Positions 1 through 8,544 of a DNA stretch of 44,104 bases are shown here, one piece after another. Location: the NCBI GenBank assembly GCA_024225445.1, contig JAAEMP010000084.1:1-44104 (forward strand). The letters are read 5' to 3'. The position numbers were made by a program, and so were the translations under genes. The notes below the pieces were generated by a model that worked only from the letters and a program-made list of their open reading frames with translations, was not told the origin of the DNA and did not search any database. Position 1 is the stretch's first letter. Every line of letters begins with the position of its first letter. Origin of the DNA: Hyphomicrobiales bacterium (GTDB taxonomy: Bacteria; Pseudomonadota; Alphaproteobacteria; Rhizobiales; Rhizobiaceae).

Positions 1-166
1 AGAACCCGGGTTAGAATACCTGAAATCAAAGACCAGAACCAGTCTTCGCAATGGCGGCTGTCGGCAGACGGTGTCGATGGCAGGTGTGTCGCAGATTGTA
101 TAACAAACGTAGTTGAATACGGTAATTTGTCCGCACTGCCGCCATTCGAGCTTCCTAAATATTGCC

Positions 167-592
167 TCAACCGAACGTCTGTTTTTCGACATCCAGCTCA
201 CCATCACCGGCAATTTTGACCTCAAACAGCCTGAGCGCCTTTTTTTGCACTGAGGTGCAATCAAAATGCCTAATAACATGAATGTGGGTTTGGCCTCTCC
301 GGCGTGCAGCCTCCACGCGCTCCTCATCAGCGATGATCTCAAAATTCTCATCTGTAGATACTGGGATATGAAAGCCGTGTTCATCCTGGAACAGGACATG
401 TTTTTGGATACGCTTTTCAATCCCCTTGCGCAGGGGACGCCGAGGCATCTTTAATCTGTCAATTGCAACAAATTCAATGACCTTGTTATTTGGAGCTGGA
501 TTGGGTGCTTCCAACTCATCTCCACCACCAAATTCAACATCCTCAATTTTGGGTTTTATGGTTTTTTGTATTCTGCTTCCTGGCTTCGGCAT
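167..592 (-). CDS. small ParB/Srx-like N-terminal domain protein
   Basis: The 141-residue product carries the ParB/sulfiredoxin-type N-terminal fold signature. It has a Lys/Arg-rich leader, then VIEFVAIDRL, then a glycine-poor version of the 'address' segment with EERVEAARRRG around residues 88-98, followed by HVIRH. In larger family members this module sits in front of a helix-turn-helix or DNA methylase. Here the frame stops soon after the QKKALRLFEVK segment, so the protein is either a stand-alone adaptor or a C-terminally truncated relic. The start is supported by GGAGAA about nine bases upstream of the ATG at 592. No partner gene is visible, because the window begins just beyond the stop. 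The domain assignment is fairly good; the function is unknown. Confidence 0.6.
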   Translation of the reverse strand: MPKPGSRIQKTIKPKIEDVEFGGGDELEAPNPAPNNKVIEFVAIDRLKMPRRPLRKGIEKRIQKHVLFQDEHGFHIPVSTDENFEIIADEERVEAARRRGQTHIHVIRHFDCTSVQKKALRLFEVKIAGDGELDVEKQTFG

Positions 593-1179
593 TGCTTAGT
601 TCTCCGTTTTGCCGCATTAAAGCGGCGGGTTAATAACAGGACCCGAAGAACACTTGGTAACCAGACAGCAAATCGCGCGACCACCAAACCCTAATCAGGC
701 CGTTTGCGGTCACGCTGTAAATCCTGTATTTTTTGGATTAGCATGTTTGTTTCACCATATGACGGTGAACTTTCCAAACGTGCATTTCTTAACAATTCTT
801 TTAAGGCAAATCAAGTATAATTTACTATTAAATCATTGATTACTTGACATAAAATCTGGTGGATGCTTTCGCTATCGTTGAAATCATTCATAAAAATCGT
901 TTGCAATTGGGTGTGAATAACTTTTTATTTAGTACCTACCTACCGCCGACACTAAACCATACACCCATACTGCCATAATTGGCGATGGTGTATTGTACAT
1001 CACCCAAAATCACGTCGGTTTTGTCCTCACCCGACGTGAGGCCCTTGGTAAGGCTGGTCATACCGGCACGACGCTCTGTGTCATCTACATCACGCGAATA
1101 AACAAACATCATCAATCCCATGGCAATGACCATGCTGGCACCATCTGAGCCCTTGCCAAATACAAATTGAAAAAATGGC
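593..1179. other. gene-poor AT-rich intergenic stretch
   Basis: No convincing full gene is seen between the ParB-like gene and the proX promoter. The stretch contains a short GC stem (GCCGC 611-615 with GCGGC 622-626) near the ParB start, an AT-rich inverted repeat (TCAAGTA 811-817 with TACTTGA 841-847), and the reading-frame remnant listed separately at 936-1187. Its base composition is clearly more AT-rich than the flanking genes. Confidence 0.5.
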
Positions 1180-1187
1180 TCGACAAA
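936..1187 (-). pseudogene. possible C-terminal remnant of a membrane protein gene
   Basis: The frame is open from just after a TAA at 1188-1190 to a stop at 936, giving about 83 codons. The translation starts with an aromatic/hydrophobic run (VEPFFQFVFGKG), then a short hydrophobic segment (MVIAMGLMMFVYSR), then a polar tail. The first internal ATG (1133) has no good ribosome binding site, and the hydrophobic segment is too short for a complete transporter. This reads like the tail of a lost gene. I do not recognise the family, and it could be chance. Confidence 0.25.
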
Positions 1188-1210
1188 TTAAGTAGTATAC
1201 TTCATACTAA
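1180..1210 (+). promoter_or_regulatory. proX promoter with AGTATACT operator (probable MarR site)
   Basis: A -35-like TCGACA (1180-1185) and a -10-like CATACT (1203-1208) are 17 bases apart. The palindrome AGTATACT (1194-1201) lies in the spacer, and a looser inverted repeat TAGTAT/ATACTA spans 1193-1209. The same layout, TCGACA-N17-CATA(A/C)T with AGTATACT in the spacer, recurs before dctP, and the same core recurs before hyuA. About 185 bases separate it from the proX start. Confidence 0.6.
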
Positions 1211-1393
1211 TGCTGATCAAGGCTCCTGGATAACAATGGTGCATCAAATTTCTGGTCAGAATAACCAGCGGAATTATCCGCAATCTAAACAGAACCGGGA
1301 ATGAGATTATCAACAGGTTATTGAACACTTGAACGGACATCGCGGTCGATTTGTCTGGTGCGCCTTATTCGCATTTTTCAAAGGAGAAGCAAA

Positions 1394-2407
1394 ATGAATA
1401 AAATACAGAATATTATGTTGGGGGTATTTACCTCGACTGCCTTGCTGACTGCTGCCTCAATGCCTGCCACTGCAGCAACCGAGTGTGGTACCAAGGACAA
1501 AATCACTATTGCTGAGATGACATGGTTGTCGGCAAGTTCACTTGCCCACATTACCAAAATAGTCCTGGCAGATGGCTATGGATGCAATGTCGAAATCGTA
1601 CCTGGCGACACTGTGCCAACGGCTACGTCTATGCTAACCAAAAGTAAACCGCACATCGCACCCGAACTTTGGGTTTCAACTGCCAAATCGATCTGGGACA
1701 AAATGATCAAAAAGGGCAATGTGTACAAGGCCAACGACATTTTCGCCGGTGGCGGTGAAGAGGGTTGGTGGATTCCCGATTATGTTGCCAAGGCCCATCC
1801 GGAAATCAAGTCGATTGGCGACCTGAAGGCCAATGCCAAGATATTCGCCGATATTTCTGATCCCGAGAAAGGACGGCTATATGGGTGTCCTCCCGGCTGG
1901 GGTTGTGAAATCATCACCAATAACCTCTTTAAGGCACTCGGCCTTGGTGAATCATTTGAGTTGTTTTCACCTGGCTCCGGCGCCAACCTGAAAGCGTCTT
2001 TTGCCCGTCAGGTTACCCGCAAAAAACCGATTGTCGGTTATTATTGGGGTCCGACAGATGTCATCGGAAAATACAATCTTGTGCGGTTGAACATGCCGGC
2101 ACACGATGCCGCCAAATTCAAATGCCTGACCGACAAAGATTGTGTCAATCCTGAGGTAACCGGGTGGGCAGTTGGCGAAGTTGCTGTTGCGGTAGTCAGT
2201 GAACTGAAAACCAAGGCGCCGAATGTTGCGGAATTTTTGTCAAAACTTCAGGTGCCCAATGCTGAAATCAGCACGGTACTTGCATGGGGTGATGACAACA
2301 AGGCCTCGCCTGAGGAAGTGGCTACCCATTTCCTGAAAACCTATCAGTCAATCTGGACGAATTGGGTTCCTGAAGACGTAGCTGCCAAGATTAAAGCGTC
2401 GCTTTAA
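1394..2407 (+). CDS. proX: glycine betaine/proline-type ABC transporter substrate-binding protein
   Basis: This is the periplasmic receptor of a type I quaternary-amine ABC importer (OpuAC/ProX family). The ATG at 1394 follows GGAG at optimal spacing, so the longer frame from 1358 is not preferred. Residues 1 to about 31 form a signal peptide ending in an A-T-A-A-type cleavage region. The mature part begins with KITIAEMTWLSASSLAHI and holds Trp residues of the kind that build the aromatic cage for a quaternary ammonium ligand (MTW, PELW, EEGWW, YYWG). At 337 residues the length is normal. It is followed by a stem-loop and then by permease and ATPase genes. The promoter carries the shared AGTATACT site, which suggests the ligand is the catabolic substrate of region 1 rather than a general osmolyte. 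Betaine specificity is not established. Confidence 0.85.
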   Translation: MNKIQNIMLGVFTSTALLTAASMPATAATECGTKDKITIAEMTWLSASSLAHITKIVLADGYGCNVEIVPGDTVPTATSMLTKSKPHIAPELWVSTAKSIWDKMIKKGNVYKANDIFAGGGEEGWWIPDYVAKAHPEIKSIGDLKANAKIFADISDPEKGRLYGCPPGWGCEIITNNLFKALGLGESFELFSPGSGANLKASFARQVTRKKPIVGYYWGPTDVIGKYNLVRLNMPAHDAAKFKCLTDKDCVNPEVTGWAVGEVAVAVVSELKTKAPNVAEFLSKLQVPNAEISTVLAWGDDNKASPEEVATHFLKTYQSIWTNWVPEDVAAKIKASL

Positions 2408-2443
2408 TGGTGCAATTACGCCGGGATTGTTAATCCTGTGGAC

Positions 2444-2482
2444 GAGCGCGGGAGTCGGTTATCGATACTGGTTCCTGCGCTC
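2444..2482 (+). promoter_or_regulatory. intercistronic stem-loop between proX and proW
   Basis: GAGCGCGGGA (2444-2453) pairs with TCCTGCGCTC (2473-2482) at nine of ten positions around a loop of about 19 bases. It lies in the 158-base gap after the binding-protein gene and has no U-run. It therefore looks like an mRNA-stabilising or processing stem that raises receptor level over permease, rather than a terminator. Confidence 0.4.
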
Positions 2483-2565
2483 AGTTCAATCCTGTGCAGA
2501 GCAATTAATTCAAGGGAACATATATTGCCGGATCAACACGGCAGAGTTACAGACGGAGATTGAAC

Positions 2566-3438
2566 ATGGCGGAAAATTTTCCACAAATCTTTGACACGCG
2601 TTCATTTCGCATAAACATCGATGAAGCATTTAACTGGATAGTCGCCAATTACGGTGAACCGTTGGAAATTCTGTTTCTCCCGGTTCTCAAAATGCTGATC
2701 GTCATGGAAAAATTTCTCCAGTGGCTGCCCTGGTATGTGGTACTGATTGCCTTGAGTGGGCTAACTTATCTGGCCTGTCGCAGTTGGAAAGCAACGCTGG
2801 GCACGGCAGTCATGATGTTCCTGATTGGCGTTATCGGGATCTGGGATCCGGCAATGTCGACCATCGCCTTGATGCTTACATCGACGCTTTTGGCTGTCCT
2901 GGTCGGCGTTCCGGTCGGGGTTATCATGTCGCGCTCCAACACCATGCAGTCGATCACATTGCCGGTTCTCGACATTATGCAGACCATGCCGATTTTTGTC
3001 TACCTGATACCATTCGTTATGCTGTTTGGACCGGGAAAAATTCCTGCCCTGTTGGCGACGATTGTCTTTGCCATTCCACCTGTCATACGGCTGACCAATC
3101 TTGGTATTCGCCAGGTGGATGCTGAAGTCATCGAAGGTGTGACATCTTTTGGCGCAACTCCCAGACAACGCTTGATGACAGCACAGATTCCGCTGGCAAT
3201 GCCAACCATAATGGCAGGCATCAACCAGACCACGATGATGGCACTTTCGATGGTTGTCATTGCCTCAATGATCGGTGCTGGTGGATTGGGCTATCAGGTG
3301 CTTCAGGGTATTCAGCGTCTTGAGGTCAGCCGTGGACTGCTTGCCGGTCTGGGTATTGTTTTCCTCGCTATCATTTTTGACCGTATTGCACAGGCCTATG
3401 GCCGGCGAATGCAACAGCACCTTCACATGGGATCCTGA
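2566..3438 (+). CDS. proW: glycine betaine/proline-type ABC transporter permease
   Basis: This is the integral inner-membrane subunit of the importer encoded with proX and proV. The ATG at 2566 follows GGAG (2555-2558); an upstream TTG at 2560 is less likely. The product is about 290 residues. It has an amphipathic N-terminal region, then several membrane segments (for example MLIVMEKFLQWLPWYVVLI and a Leu/Val-rich segment near residue 105). A typical EAA-like cytoplasmic loop lies near residues 190-215 (EVIEGVTSFGATPRQRL, then QIPLAMPTIMAGI), which docks the ATPase. ProW family members commonly have this length. It ends four bases before the proV start, so translation is probably coupled. 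Confidence 0.85.
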   Translation: MAENFPQIFDTRSFRINIDEAFNWIVANYGEPLEILFLPVLKMLIVMEKFLQWLPWYVVLIALSGLTYLACRSWKATLGTAVMMFLIGVIGIWDPAMSTIALMLTSTLLAVLVGVPVGVIMSRSNTMQSITLPVLDIMQTMPIFVYLIPFVMLFGPGKIPALLATIVFAIPPVIRLTNLGIRQVDAEVIEGVTSFGATPRQRLMTAQIPLAMPTIMAGINQTTMMALSMVVIASMIGAGGLGYQVLQGIQRLEVSRGLLAGLGIVFLAIIFDRIAQAYGRRMQQHLHMGS

Positions 3439-3442
3439 TCCG

Positions 3443-4621
3443 ATGGCAGACAAAAGCATTAAAATTACGGTTGAGAACATCTTTAAGATCTTTGGCTCCA
3501 ATCCTGATTCAGTGATGGATCAGGTGCGCGCGGGAGCCAGCAAGAGTGAACTTTTGGAAAAAACCGGTCACGTCATCGGTATCCGCGATGTCAGTCTGAA
3601 GATTCCCGCCGGAGAAACCTTTGTTATCATGGGATTGTCCGGATCGGGAAAATCCACCCTTATTCGTCATTTCAATCGTTTGATTGAGCCGACTGCCGGG
3701 AAGATCATTATTGATGATGTCAATGTGATGAATTTGGGCGAAGCGGCTCTTCGTGAATTCCGCCGCAACAAAATTTCGATGGTATTCCAGCGATTTGCAC
3801 TGCTGCCCCATAAAACAGTTCTGGAAAATGTTATTTACGGCCTTGTTATTGCTGGAATGAAAAAGGCTGCAGCCATTGTACATGGCATGGAGCAAATTGA
3901 TCTTGTCGGTCTGAATGGCTTCGAAAACCATTATCCAAATCAGCTATCGGGTGGTATGCAACAACGGGTGGGCCTGGCGCGGGCATTAGCAACAGATGCT
4001 GAAATTCTGTTAATGGATGAAGCGTTCAGCGCGCTTGATCCGCTTATCCGCAATGACATGCAAGACCAGTTAAAGGAATTGCAGGCACGCTTGCACAAAA
4101 CAATTGTCTTTATCACCCATGATCTGGATGAGGCGCTGAGAATTGGTGACACCATTGCGATATTGAAAGATGGTGAGTTACGCCAGGTTGGGTCGGGCGC
4201 CGAAATATTGCTCAATCCCGCTGATGATTATGTGGAGCGCTTTGTACGCGATGTGAACCGGGCGAGAATTGTTACCATTGGTTCTATTGCCCGACCAGCG
4301 GCTCAACTCGCCTGTTCAAAAGTTACCGCAGCCAGTTGCAAAAAATTGTTGACCACGCAGGAAGCAATAATCGTCACCGAGGCTGGAAAACCGAAAAACA
4401 TAATCAGTCGTGAATTCTTTGCCAGATATGGCAGTGCCGGCCTTAAATCGAAGAAATCTGAGACTGACGATGTGGCCTGTATCAACCAGAGTGCGACATT
4501 GGAAGAGAGCTTTAGCATGTTGGCCAACAGCGATGAGATGGCAGTCGTCATCGACGAGGGATCAAAACCGGTCGGTGTTATAACGCCAAAAGTGGTATTG
4601 AAGGCGATGGCCCGATGTTAA
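3443..4621 (+). CDS. proV: glycine betaine/proline-type ABC transporter ATPase with CBS pair
   Basis: This is the cytoplasmic ATPase of the ProXWV importer. An open frame exists from 3275, but the first 56 codons overlap proW and carry no family features. The start at 3443 (MADKSIKITVENIFKIFG) matches ProV N-termini and sits four bases after the proW stop. Walker A is GLSGSGKST at about residues 64-72, followed by the signature LSGGMQQRVGLARA, Walker B ILLMDEAFSALD and the switch His in FITHD. The C-terminal third (about 270-392) fits a CBS-domain pair, which in this family senses ionic strength or nucleotides. The length of 392 residues is typical. A 110-base gap with a hairpin separates it from the hydroxylase genes on the same strand. 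Confidence 0.88.
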   Translation: MADKSIKITVENIFKIFGSNPDSVMDQVRAGASKSELLEKTGHVIGIRDVSLKIPAGETFVIMGLSGSGKSTLIRHFNRLIEPTAGKIIIDDVNVMNLGEAALREFRRNKISMVFQRFALLPHKTVLENVIYGLVIAGMKKAAAIVHGMEQIDLVGLNGFENHYPNQLSGGMQQRVGLARALATDAEILLMDEAFSALDPLIRNDMQDQLKELQARLHKTIVFITHDLDEALRIGDTIAILKDGELRQVGSGAEILLNPADDYVERFVRDVNRARIVTIGSIARPAAQLACSKVTAASCKKLLTTQEAIIVTEAGKPKNIISREFFARYGSAGLKSKKSETDDVACINQSATLEESFSMLANSDEMAVVIDEGSKPVGVITPKVVLKAMARC

Positions 4622-4659
4622 CGCAATTCAGCATGGATACCAATCAATGAGGAGGGCCA

Positions 4660-4689
4660 AATTGGTGTTGGCCTGCCATCACACCAATT
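4660..4689 (+). promoter_or_regulatory. hairpin between proV and the hydroxylase genes
   Basis: AATTGGTGT (4660-4668) pairs perfectly with ACACCAATT (4681-4689) around a 12-base loop. No U-tract follows, so this is not a clear intrinsic terminator. It may be a regulator site or an mRNA element controlling the downstream molybdenum hydroxylase genes. No AGTATACT core is seen in this gap. Confidence 0.35.
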
Positions 4690-4731
4690 AACTGCTTAGC
4701 GCTGCTTATTATTAAACCCGAAGGTGACAAC

Positions 4732-5613
4732 ATGTTTTCGGAATTCTGTTTGGAAATGCCAGATCGATTGGAGGATGCGCTGAGCATTCTGTCGGACATG
4801 AAAGGTACCCCTGTAGCGGGGGGGACCAATATTTTGATTGATATACGGTCGCAAAAAGAAAATCCGCCGCGCCTTGTCGCCCTGGGTGATATTGATGAGC
4901 TGCGCGGGATAAAGGTTGAAAAGGGAAGAGTTGTTGTCGGCAGCCGGACAACCATCAGCGATTTGCTGAAATCATCACAGCTCTTAAAAACCAGTCCATC
5001 GGTAATTGATGCAGCAGGGCAGTTTGCTGGCCAGATGGTGCGTAATACGGGAACGATGGGTGGTAATATTGCCTGCGCATCGCCTGCAGCTGACCTGGTG
5101 CCACCCCTTATGTCGCTGGATGCGGAAGTGAGACTTGCCAGTGCATCAGGAAGTCGGACCGTTGCCTTGCGCGACTATTATCAGGGCTACAAACAGGATG
5201 TGCGAGGGGCCGATGAGCTGGTTACACAGGTTTCATGGAACGCGCTACCGCAAAAAAGTGTGAACAGGTTCTACAAGCTGGCACGGCGCAGGGGTGACGC
5301 TATTACAGTAACTGGTGTGGCTGTCACTTTGTCTGTTTCGAATGGAAAATGCAGTAAAGCCCGCATCGCTCTTGGCGCGGTTGCCCCCACTGCAATACGC
5401 GCTGAAAAAGCTGAAAACATGCTTGAGGGACAAGTGCTCAGCGAAACACTGATAGAAGCAGTTGCCACGCAGGCGGCCGCGGAATGCAGTCCGATTGATG
5501 ATGTGCGCGCCAGTGCGGATTACCGCCGCCACTCCGTGCAAATGCTGACCCGGCGTCTGATTTCTGAGGCGTGGAACAAACTTGCCCAGGAGGTAAAATC
5601 ACATGTCAAATAG
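4732..5613 (+). CDS. molybdenum hydroxylase FAD-binding (medium) subunit
   Basis: This is the CoxM/xanthine-dehydrogenase-type FAD subunit, which carries electrons from the iron-sulfur subunit to the final acceptor. FAD-contacting motifs are visible: VAGGTNILIDIR at residues 28-39, and TGTMGGNIA at about 107-115 followed by SPAADLVP. The C-terminal part has the CO_deh_flav_C-like region (RRGDAITVTGVAVTL, then a Glu/Asp-rich tail). The length of 293 residues is normal. The ATG follows GAAGGTGA. Its 3' end overlaps the small-subunit start by 11 bases. The order medium-small-large is the classic coxMSL order. The operon lies between a quaternary-amine importer and hydantoinase-family genes, so an N-heterocycle is a likely substrate. 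Confidence 0.88.
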   Translation: MFSEFCLEMPDRLEDALSILSDMKGTPVAGGTNILIDIRSQKENPPRLVALGDIDELRGIKVEKGRVVVGSRTTISDLLKSSQLLKTSPSVIDAAGQFAGQMVRNTGTMGGNIACASPAADLVPPLMSLDAEVRLASASGSRTVALRDYYQGYKQDVRGADELVTQVSWNALPQKSVNRFYKLARRRGDAITVTGVAVTLSVSNGKCSKARIALGAVAPTAIRAEKAENMLEGQVLSETLIEAVATQAAAECSPIDDVRASADYRRHSVQMLTRRLISEAWNKLAQEVKSHVK

Positions 5614-6091
5614 CAAGACGATAACGCTCAGTGTTAATGGGCGGATCAGGAGCCTGGATGTCCCCTCCCATCGAACCTTGCTTGAGGCTTTAAGGGACAG
5701 TGGCCACGTAGATATCAAACGCGGCTGCGAGAAAGGCGACTGTGGTGCTTGTGCGGTGCTTGTCGACGAAGTAGCCATAGACAGTTGCCTGACACTGGCG
5801 TGGATGTGTGAGGGTAAGGAAATCACCACGGTCTCGGGTCTTGGTGATGTGGAAAATCCTCATCCGTTGCAAACCTCATTTAAGCAATTGGGTGCAGCCC
5901 AGTGCGGGTTCTGCACGCCAGGAATGGTTGTCGCGGCCAGGAGCCTGTTGAACGACAATCCGGATCCGAGCGATGACGAAATCAGATATGCTCTAAGTGG
6001 CAATTTATGCCGTTGCACCGGATACACCAAAATCCTGGATGCGGTGAAGCATGCCGCATTGGTCATGCGTGAAGAGGGGGCAGGACAGTGA
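5603..6091 (+). CDS. molybdenum hydroxylase [2Fe-2S] (small) subunit
   Basis: The 162-residue protein carries two [2Fe-2S] clusters that pass electrons from molybdenum to FAD. The plant-ferredoxin-type cluster is bound by C42, C47, C50 (GCEKGDCGAC) and C62. The second cluster uses C101 and C104 (QCGFCTPGM) and C136 and C138 (CRCTGY). The length and all eight cysteines are as expected. Translation is probably coupled: its start lies inside the 3' end of the FAD subunit gene and its stop overlaps the GTG start of the large subunit. Confidence 0.93.
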   Translation: MSNSKTITLSVNGRIRSLDVPSHRTLLEALRDSGHVDIKRGCEKGDCGACAVLVDEVAIDSCLTLAWMCEGKEITTVSGLGDVENPHPLQTSFKQLGAAQCGFCTPGMVVAARSLLNDNPDPSDDEIRYALSGNLCRCTGYTKILDAVKHAALVMREEGAGQ

Positions 6092-8403
6092 GCACCACCG
6101 GGCTTGTGGACGACAATCCACCAAACATTAAATTCAGCCAGATCGGCAAACCGTTGTCACGCACCGACGCGCCGGGAAAAGTATTTGGCAGTACCCTTTT
6201 TGCTGGCGATTACGTCATGCCAGGCATGTTGCATTTGCGCCTTGTACGCGCTGATATCGCCAGCGCAAAACTGGTGCATCTGGACGTCGAAAAAGCCCGC
6301 GCCGTGGAGGGTGTGGTTGATATTATCACCGCCCAGGACCTGCCTGCTTTGCTGGCAAAGGCTGATACTTCCGAAAAAAAAGAACAGAAACTGACAACCG
6401 ATCCACAGCTATTGGTCAGCGAGCGGGTAAGATATTTCGGCGAACCTTTGGCACTGATTGCCGCCGAGACCTATGAGATCGCCGAGCGCGCTTGCCAACT
6501 GGTTGAATTCAAGCTGGATCCGTTACCCGCCGTCTACGATCCGCTTGAAGCCATGCAACCTGGTGCTCCGGTCGTTCAGGCACCAGACAATATTGTTGTA
6601 GAGCGTAAAATCAGGAAAGGTGATGCGGCTGCTGGATTGGAGAAAGCGGACTTTGTAATCGAAAATACTTTCAGGACGCCATTCCAGGAACATGCCTTTC
6701 TTGAACCGGAAGCCGGCATGGCCTGGGTTGATGAAAATGATGTGGTGAATATCCGGGTTTGCACGCAGGATATCGAGCATTTTCGCGATGTTGCAGATGC
6801 GATCGGTGTTCCCCACAACAAAATACGAATCCGCGGTGCATTTGTCGGTGGTGGCTTCGGCGGCAAGGAAGAATTTGCGCTTGAATTATATCTGGCCCTG
6901 ATGGCCAGGAAAACCAGGCGTCCTGTACGTCTGGAATATTCGCGCGAAGAATCATTTGTTGCCCACGGAAAACGCCATCCATTTATCCTTCGCTATAAAA
7001 CCGGCGTAACAAAGGATGGCAGGATTTGCGGGCTGGATGTGAGTATTGTTGCCGATTCCGGCGCTTATGTTTTTCTCAGCCCTAATGTCCTGCTTTACGC
7101 AGCAGTTGCATCGCCTGGCCCCTACCGGGTGGATAATTTGAATGTTCATGCTTGTGCTGTGGCGACAAACAACATGTATACCAGCGCCTTTCGTGGCTAC
7201 GGAGCCTTGCAGGCTTGTGCTGCCTATGAACAGCAAATGGATGAGGTTGCCAAGTTTCTGGAAATGGACCGAATTGAATTCCGTCGCCTGAACTATCTCA
7301 AGACTGGCGAACCGATTTCCACCGGCTATGTACCGCCCAGCGCAATTTGGACCGAGCAATGTGTTGATCGTGCCTGGGCTGCACTGGGCGAGCGGATTGA
7401 TTCCACAGGCCCTGTTAAAATTGGCCGCGGAATAGCCGCTTATCAACAAAGTTATGGCAAGGTCAGTGCCATGGGTGATATCTCGGAAGCCTGGGTAGGT
7501 GTGGAAACTGACGGGACGGTAATCGTCCGATCCGGGGTCGCCGATATCGGTGGTGGCCAGGTGTCTGCATTGGGCCAGATTGTGGCTGAAATATTTGGAG
7601 TTACACTTGATGATGTTGCGATTTACAAAACCGATTCAGCCCTGACTCCCTTATCAGGCAGGACTGCCGCAACCCGTACCCTTTACATGACCGGCAATGC
7701 AACAAAACAGGCGGCCGCTGCCATACATTCCAGGCTGGCCGGGCGTGCCGCGTTGGAATTGGGAGTGCAGGCTGATGAAATAGATATGGTCAACAACAAA
7801 GTCTTTGTTTCGGCAAAACCTGAAATCTGCATGAGCTTCAAGGAACTGGTAAATATCTGCGCTGCTGAAGGTATACATCGTTCGCAACTGGCGATTTTTC
7901 GTGCACCATTTTCGGACATAATTGATCCGCAAACCGGACAGGGACAGGCACATCCCGATTATGTATATGGTGCTCATGCGGCTGAAGTATCGGTTGATAC
8001 AGAAACCGGAGAAGTGCATGTGTTAAGGAGCATTGCAGCCCATGATATCGGGCAGTGCATTAATCGGGCGGCAGTGGAAGGTCAGATTGAAGGGGGTGCT
8101 CAAAACGGTCAGGGTTTCGCCCTGAGTGAAGAGATGTTATATGAACAGGGCAAACTGGTTACCCCGTCTCTCAGCGAATATCTGATGCCAACATCAATGG
8201 ATATGCCGAGGGTTGAAACTATTATTCTGGAATCTCGAAGTGGTATCGGTCCTTTCGGGGCCAAGGGAATCGGCGAGCCTGCCATGACACCGGTGGCGCC
8301 AGCCATTGCAAACGCGGTTGCTGATGCCATCGGCGTACGGGTTTTTGAAATGCCGATCACACCGGAACGCATAGTCAACGCATTGAAGCAGCAACGCAGG
8401 TAG
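6088..8403 (+). CDS. molybdenum hydroxylase catalytic (large) subunit
   Basis: This xanthine-oxidase-family large subunit binds molybdopterin cytosine dinucleotide and hydroxylates a carbon, usually next to a ring nitrogen or in an aldehyde. It starts at GTG 6088, overlapping the small-subunit stop. Visible motifs are GGGFGGKEE at about residues 254-262 (cofactor binding), AFRGYGALQA near 367-376, and GIGEPAMTP near 728, where E730 is the expected catalytic base. The cysteine active-site loop of true CO dehydrogenases is not present at the AFRGYG position. This is therefore an organic-substrate hydroxylase rather than CODH. The length of 771 residues is normal. The substrate is unknown; the neighbours suggest an N-heterocyclic acid or betaine. 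Confidence 0.9.
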   Translation: MSTTGLVDDNPPNIKFSQIGKPLSRTDAPGKVFGSTLFAGDYVMPGMLHLRLVRADIASAKLVHLDVEKARAVEGVVDIITAQDLPALLAKADTSEKKEQKLTTDPQLLVSERVRYFGEPLALIAAETYEIAERACQLVEFKLDPLPAVYDPLEAMQPGAPVVQAPDNIVVERKIRKGDAAAGLEKADFVIENTFRTPFQEHAFLEPEAGMAWVDENDVVNIRVCTQDIEHFRDVADAIGVPHNKIRIRGAFVGGGFGGKEEFALELYLALMARKTRRPVRLEYSREESFVAHGKRHPFILRYKTGVTKDGRICGLDVSIVADSGAYVFLSPNVLLYAAVASPGPYRVDNLNVHACAVATNNMYTSAFRGYGALQACAAYEQQMDEVAKFLEMDRIEFRRLNYLKTGEPISTGYVPPSAIWTEQCVDRAWAALGERIDSTGPVKIGRGIAAYQQSYGKVSAMGDISEAWVGVETDGTVIVRSGVADIGGGQVSALGQIVAEIFGVTLDDVAIYKTDSALTPLSGRTAATRTLYMTGNATKQAAAAIHSRLAGRAALELGVQADEIDMVNNKVFVSAKPEICMSFKELVNICAAEGIHRSQLAIFRAPFSDIIDPQTGQGQAHPDYVYGAHAAEVSVDTETGEVHVLRSIAAHDIGQCINRAAVEGQIEGGAQNGQGFALSEEMLYEQGKLVTPSLSEYLMPTSMDMPRVETIILESRSGIGPFGAKGIGEPAMTPVAPAIANAVADAIGVRVFEMPITPERIVNALKQQRR

Positions 8404-8544
8404 ATTGGCACTATTGGGCTTGTGAAATCATGCCAGTTCGACCTTGCCATTTGAGTTGCTTGGCTGTTGAAAATGGGCTTTGGATCCGCCAAACAGGCAA
8501 TTTATCCACTATAGTATTGAATTTAATGCGCCAACATTCTCATG

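Noticed and set aside
811-847. AT-rich inverted repeat TCAAGTA/TACTTGA as a regulator site or att site
   Set aside because: Only seven bases per arm in a very AT-rich stretch and no related copy elsewhere, so chance is likely.
2721-3168. Long frames on both strands inside proW
   Set aside because: They are frame shadows of a clear permease gene and carry no family motifs or ribosome binding sites.
3275-3442. N-terminal extension of the ProV ATPase
   Set aside because: The extra 56 codons overlap proW in another frame, lack family features, and a good ProV start exists at 3443.
4660-4689. Perfect 9-bp hairpin as intrinsic terminator of the proXWV operon
   Set aside because: The stem is AT-containing and no T-run follows, so it is listed only as a possible regulatory element.
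6088-8403. Carbon monoxide dehydrogenase large subunit
   Set aside because: The cysteine active-site loop of CO dehydrogenase is absent at the AFRGYG position.
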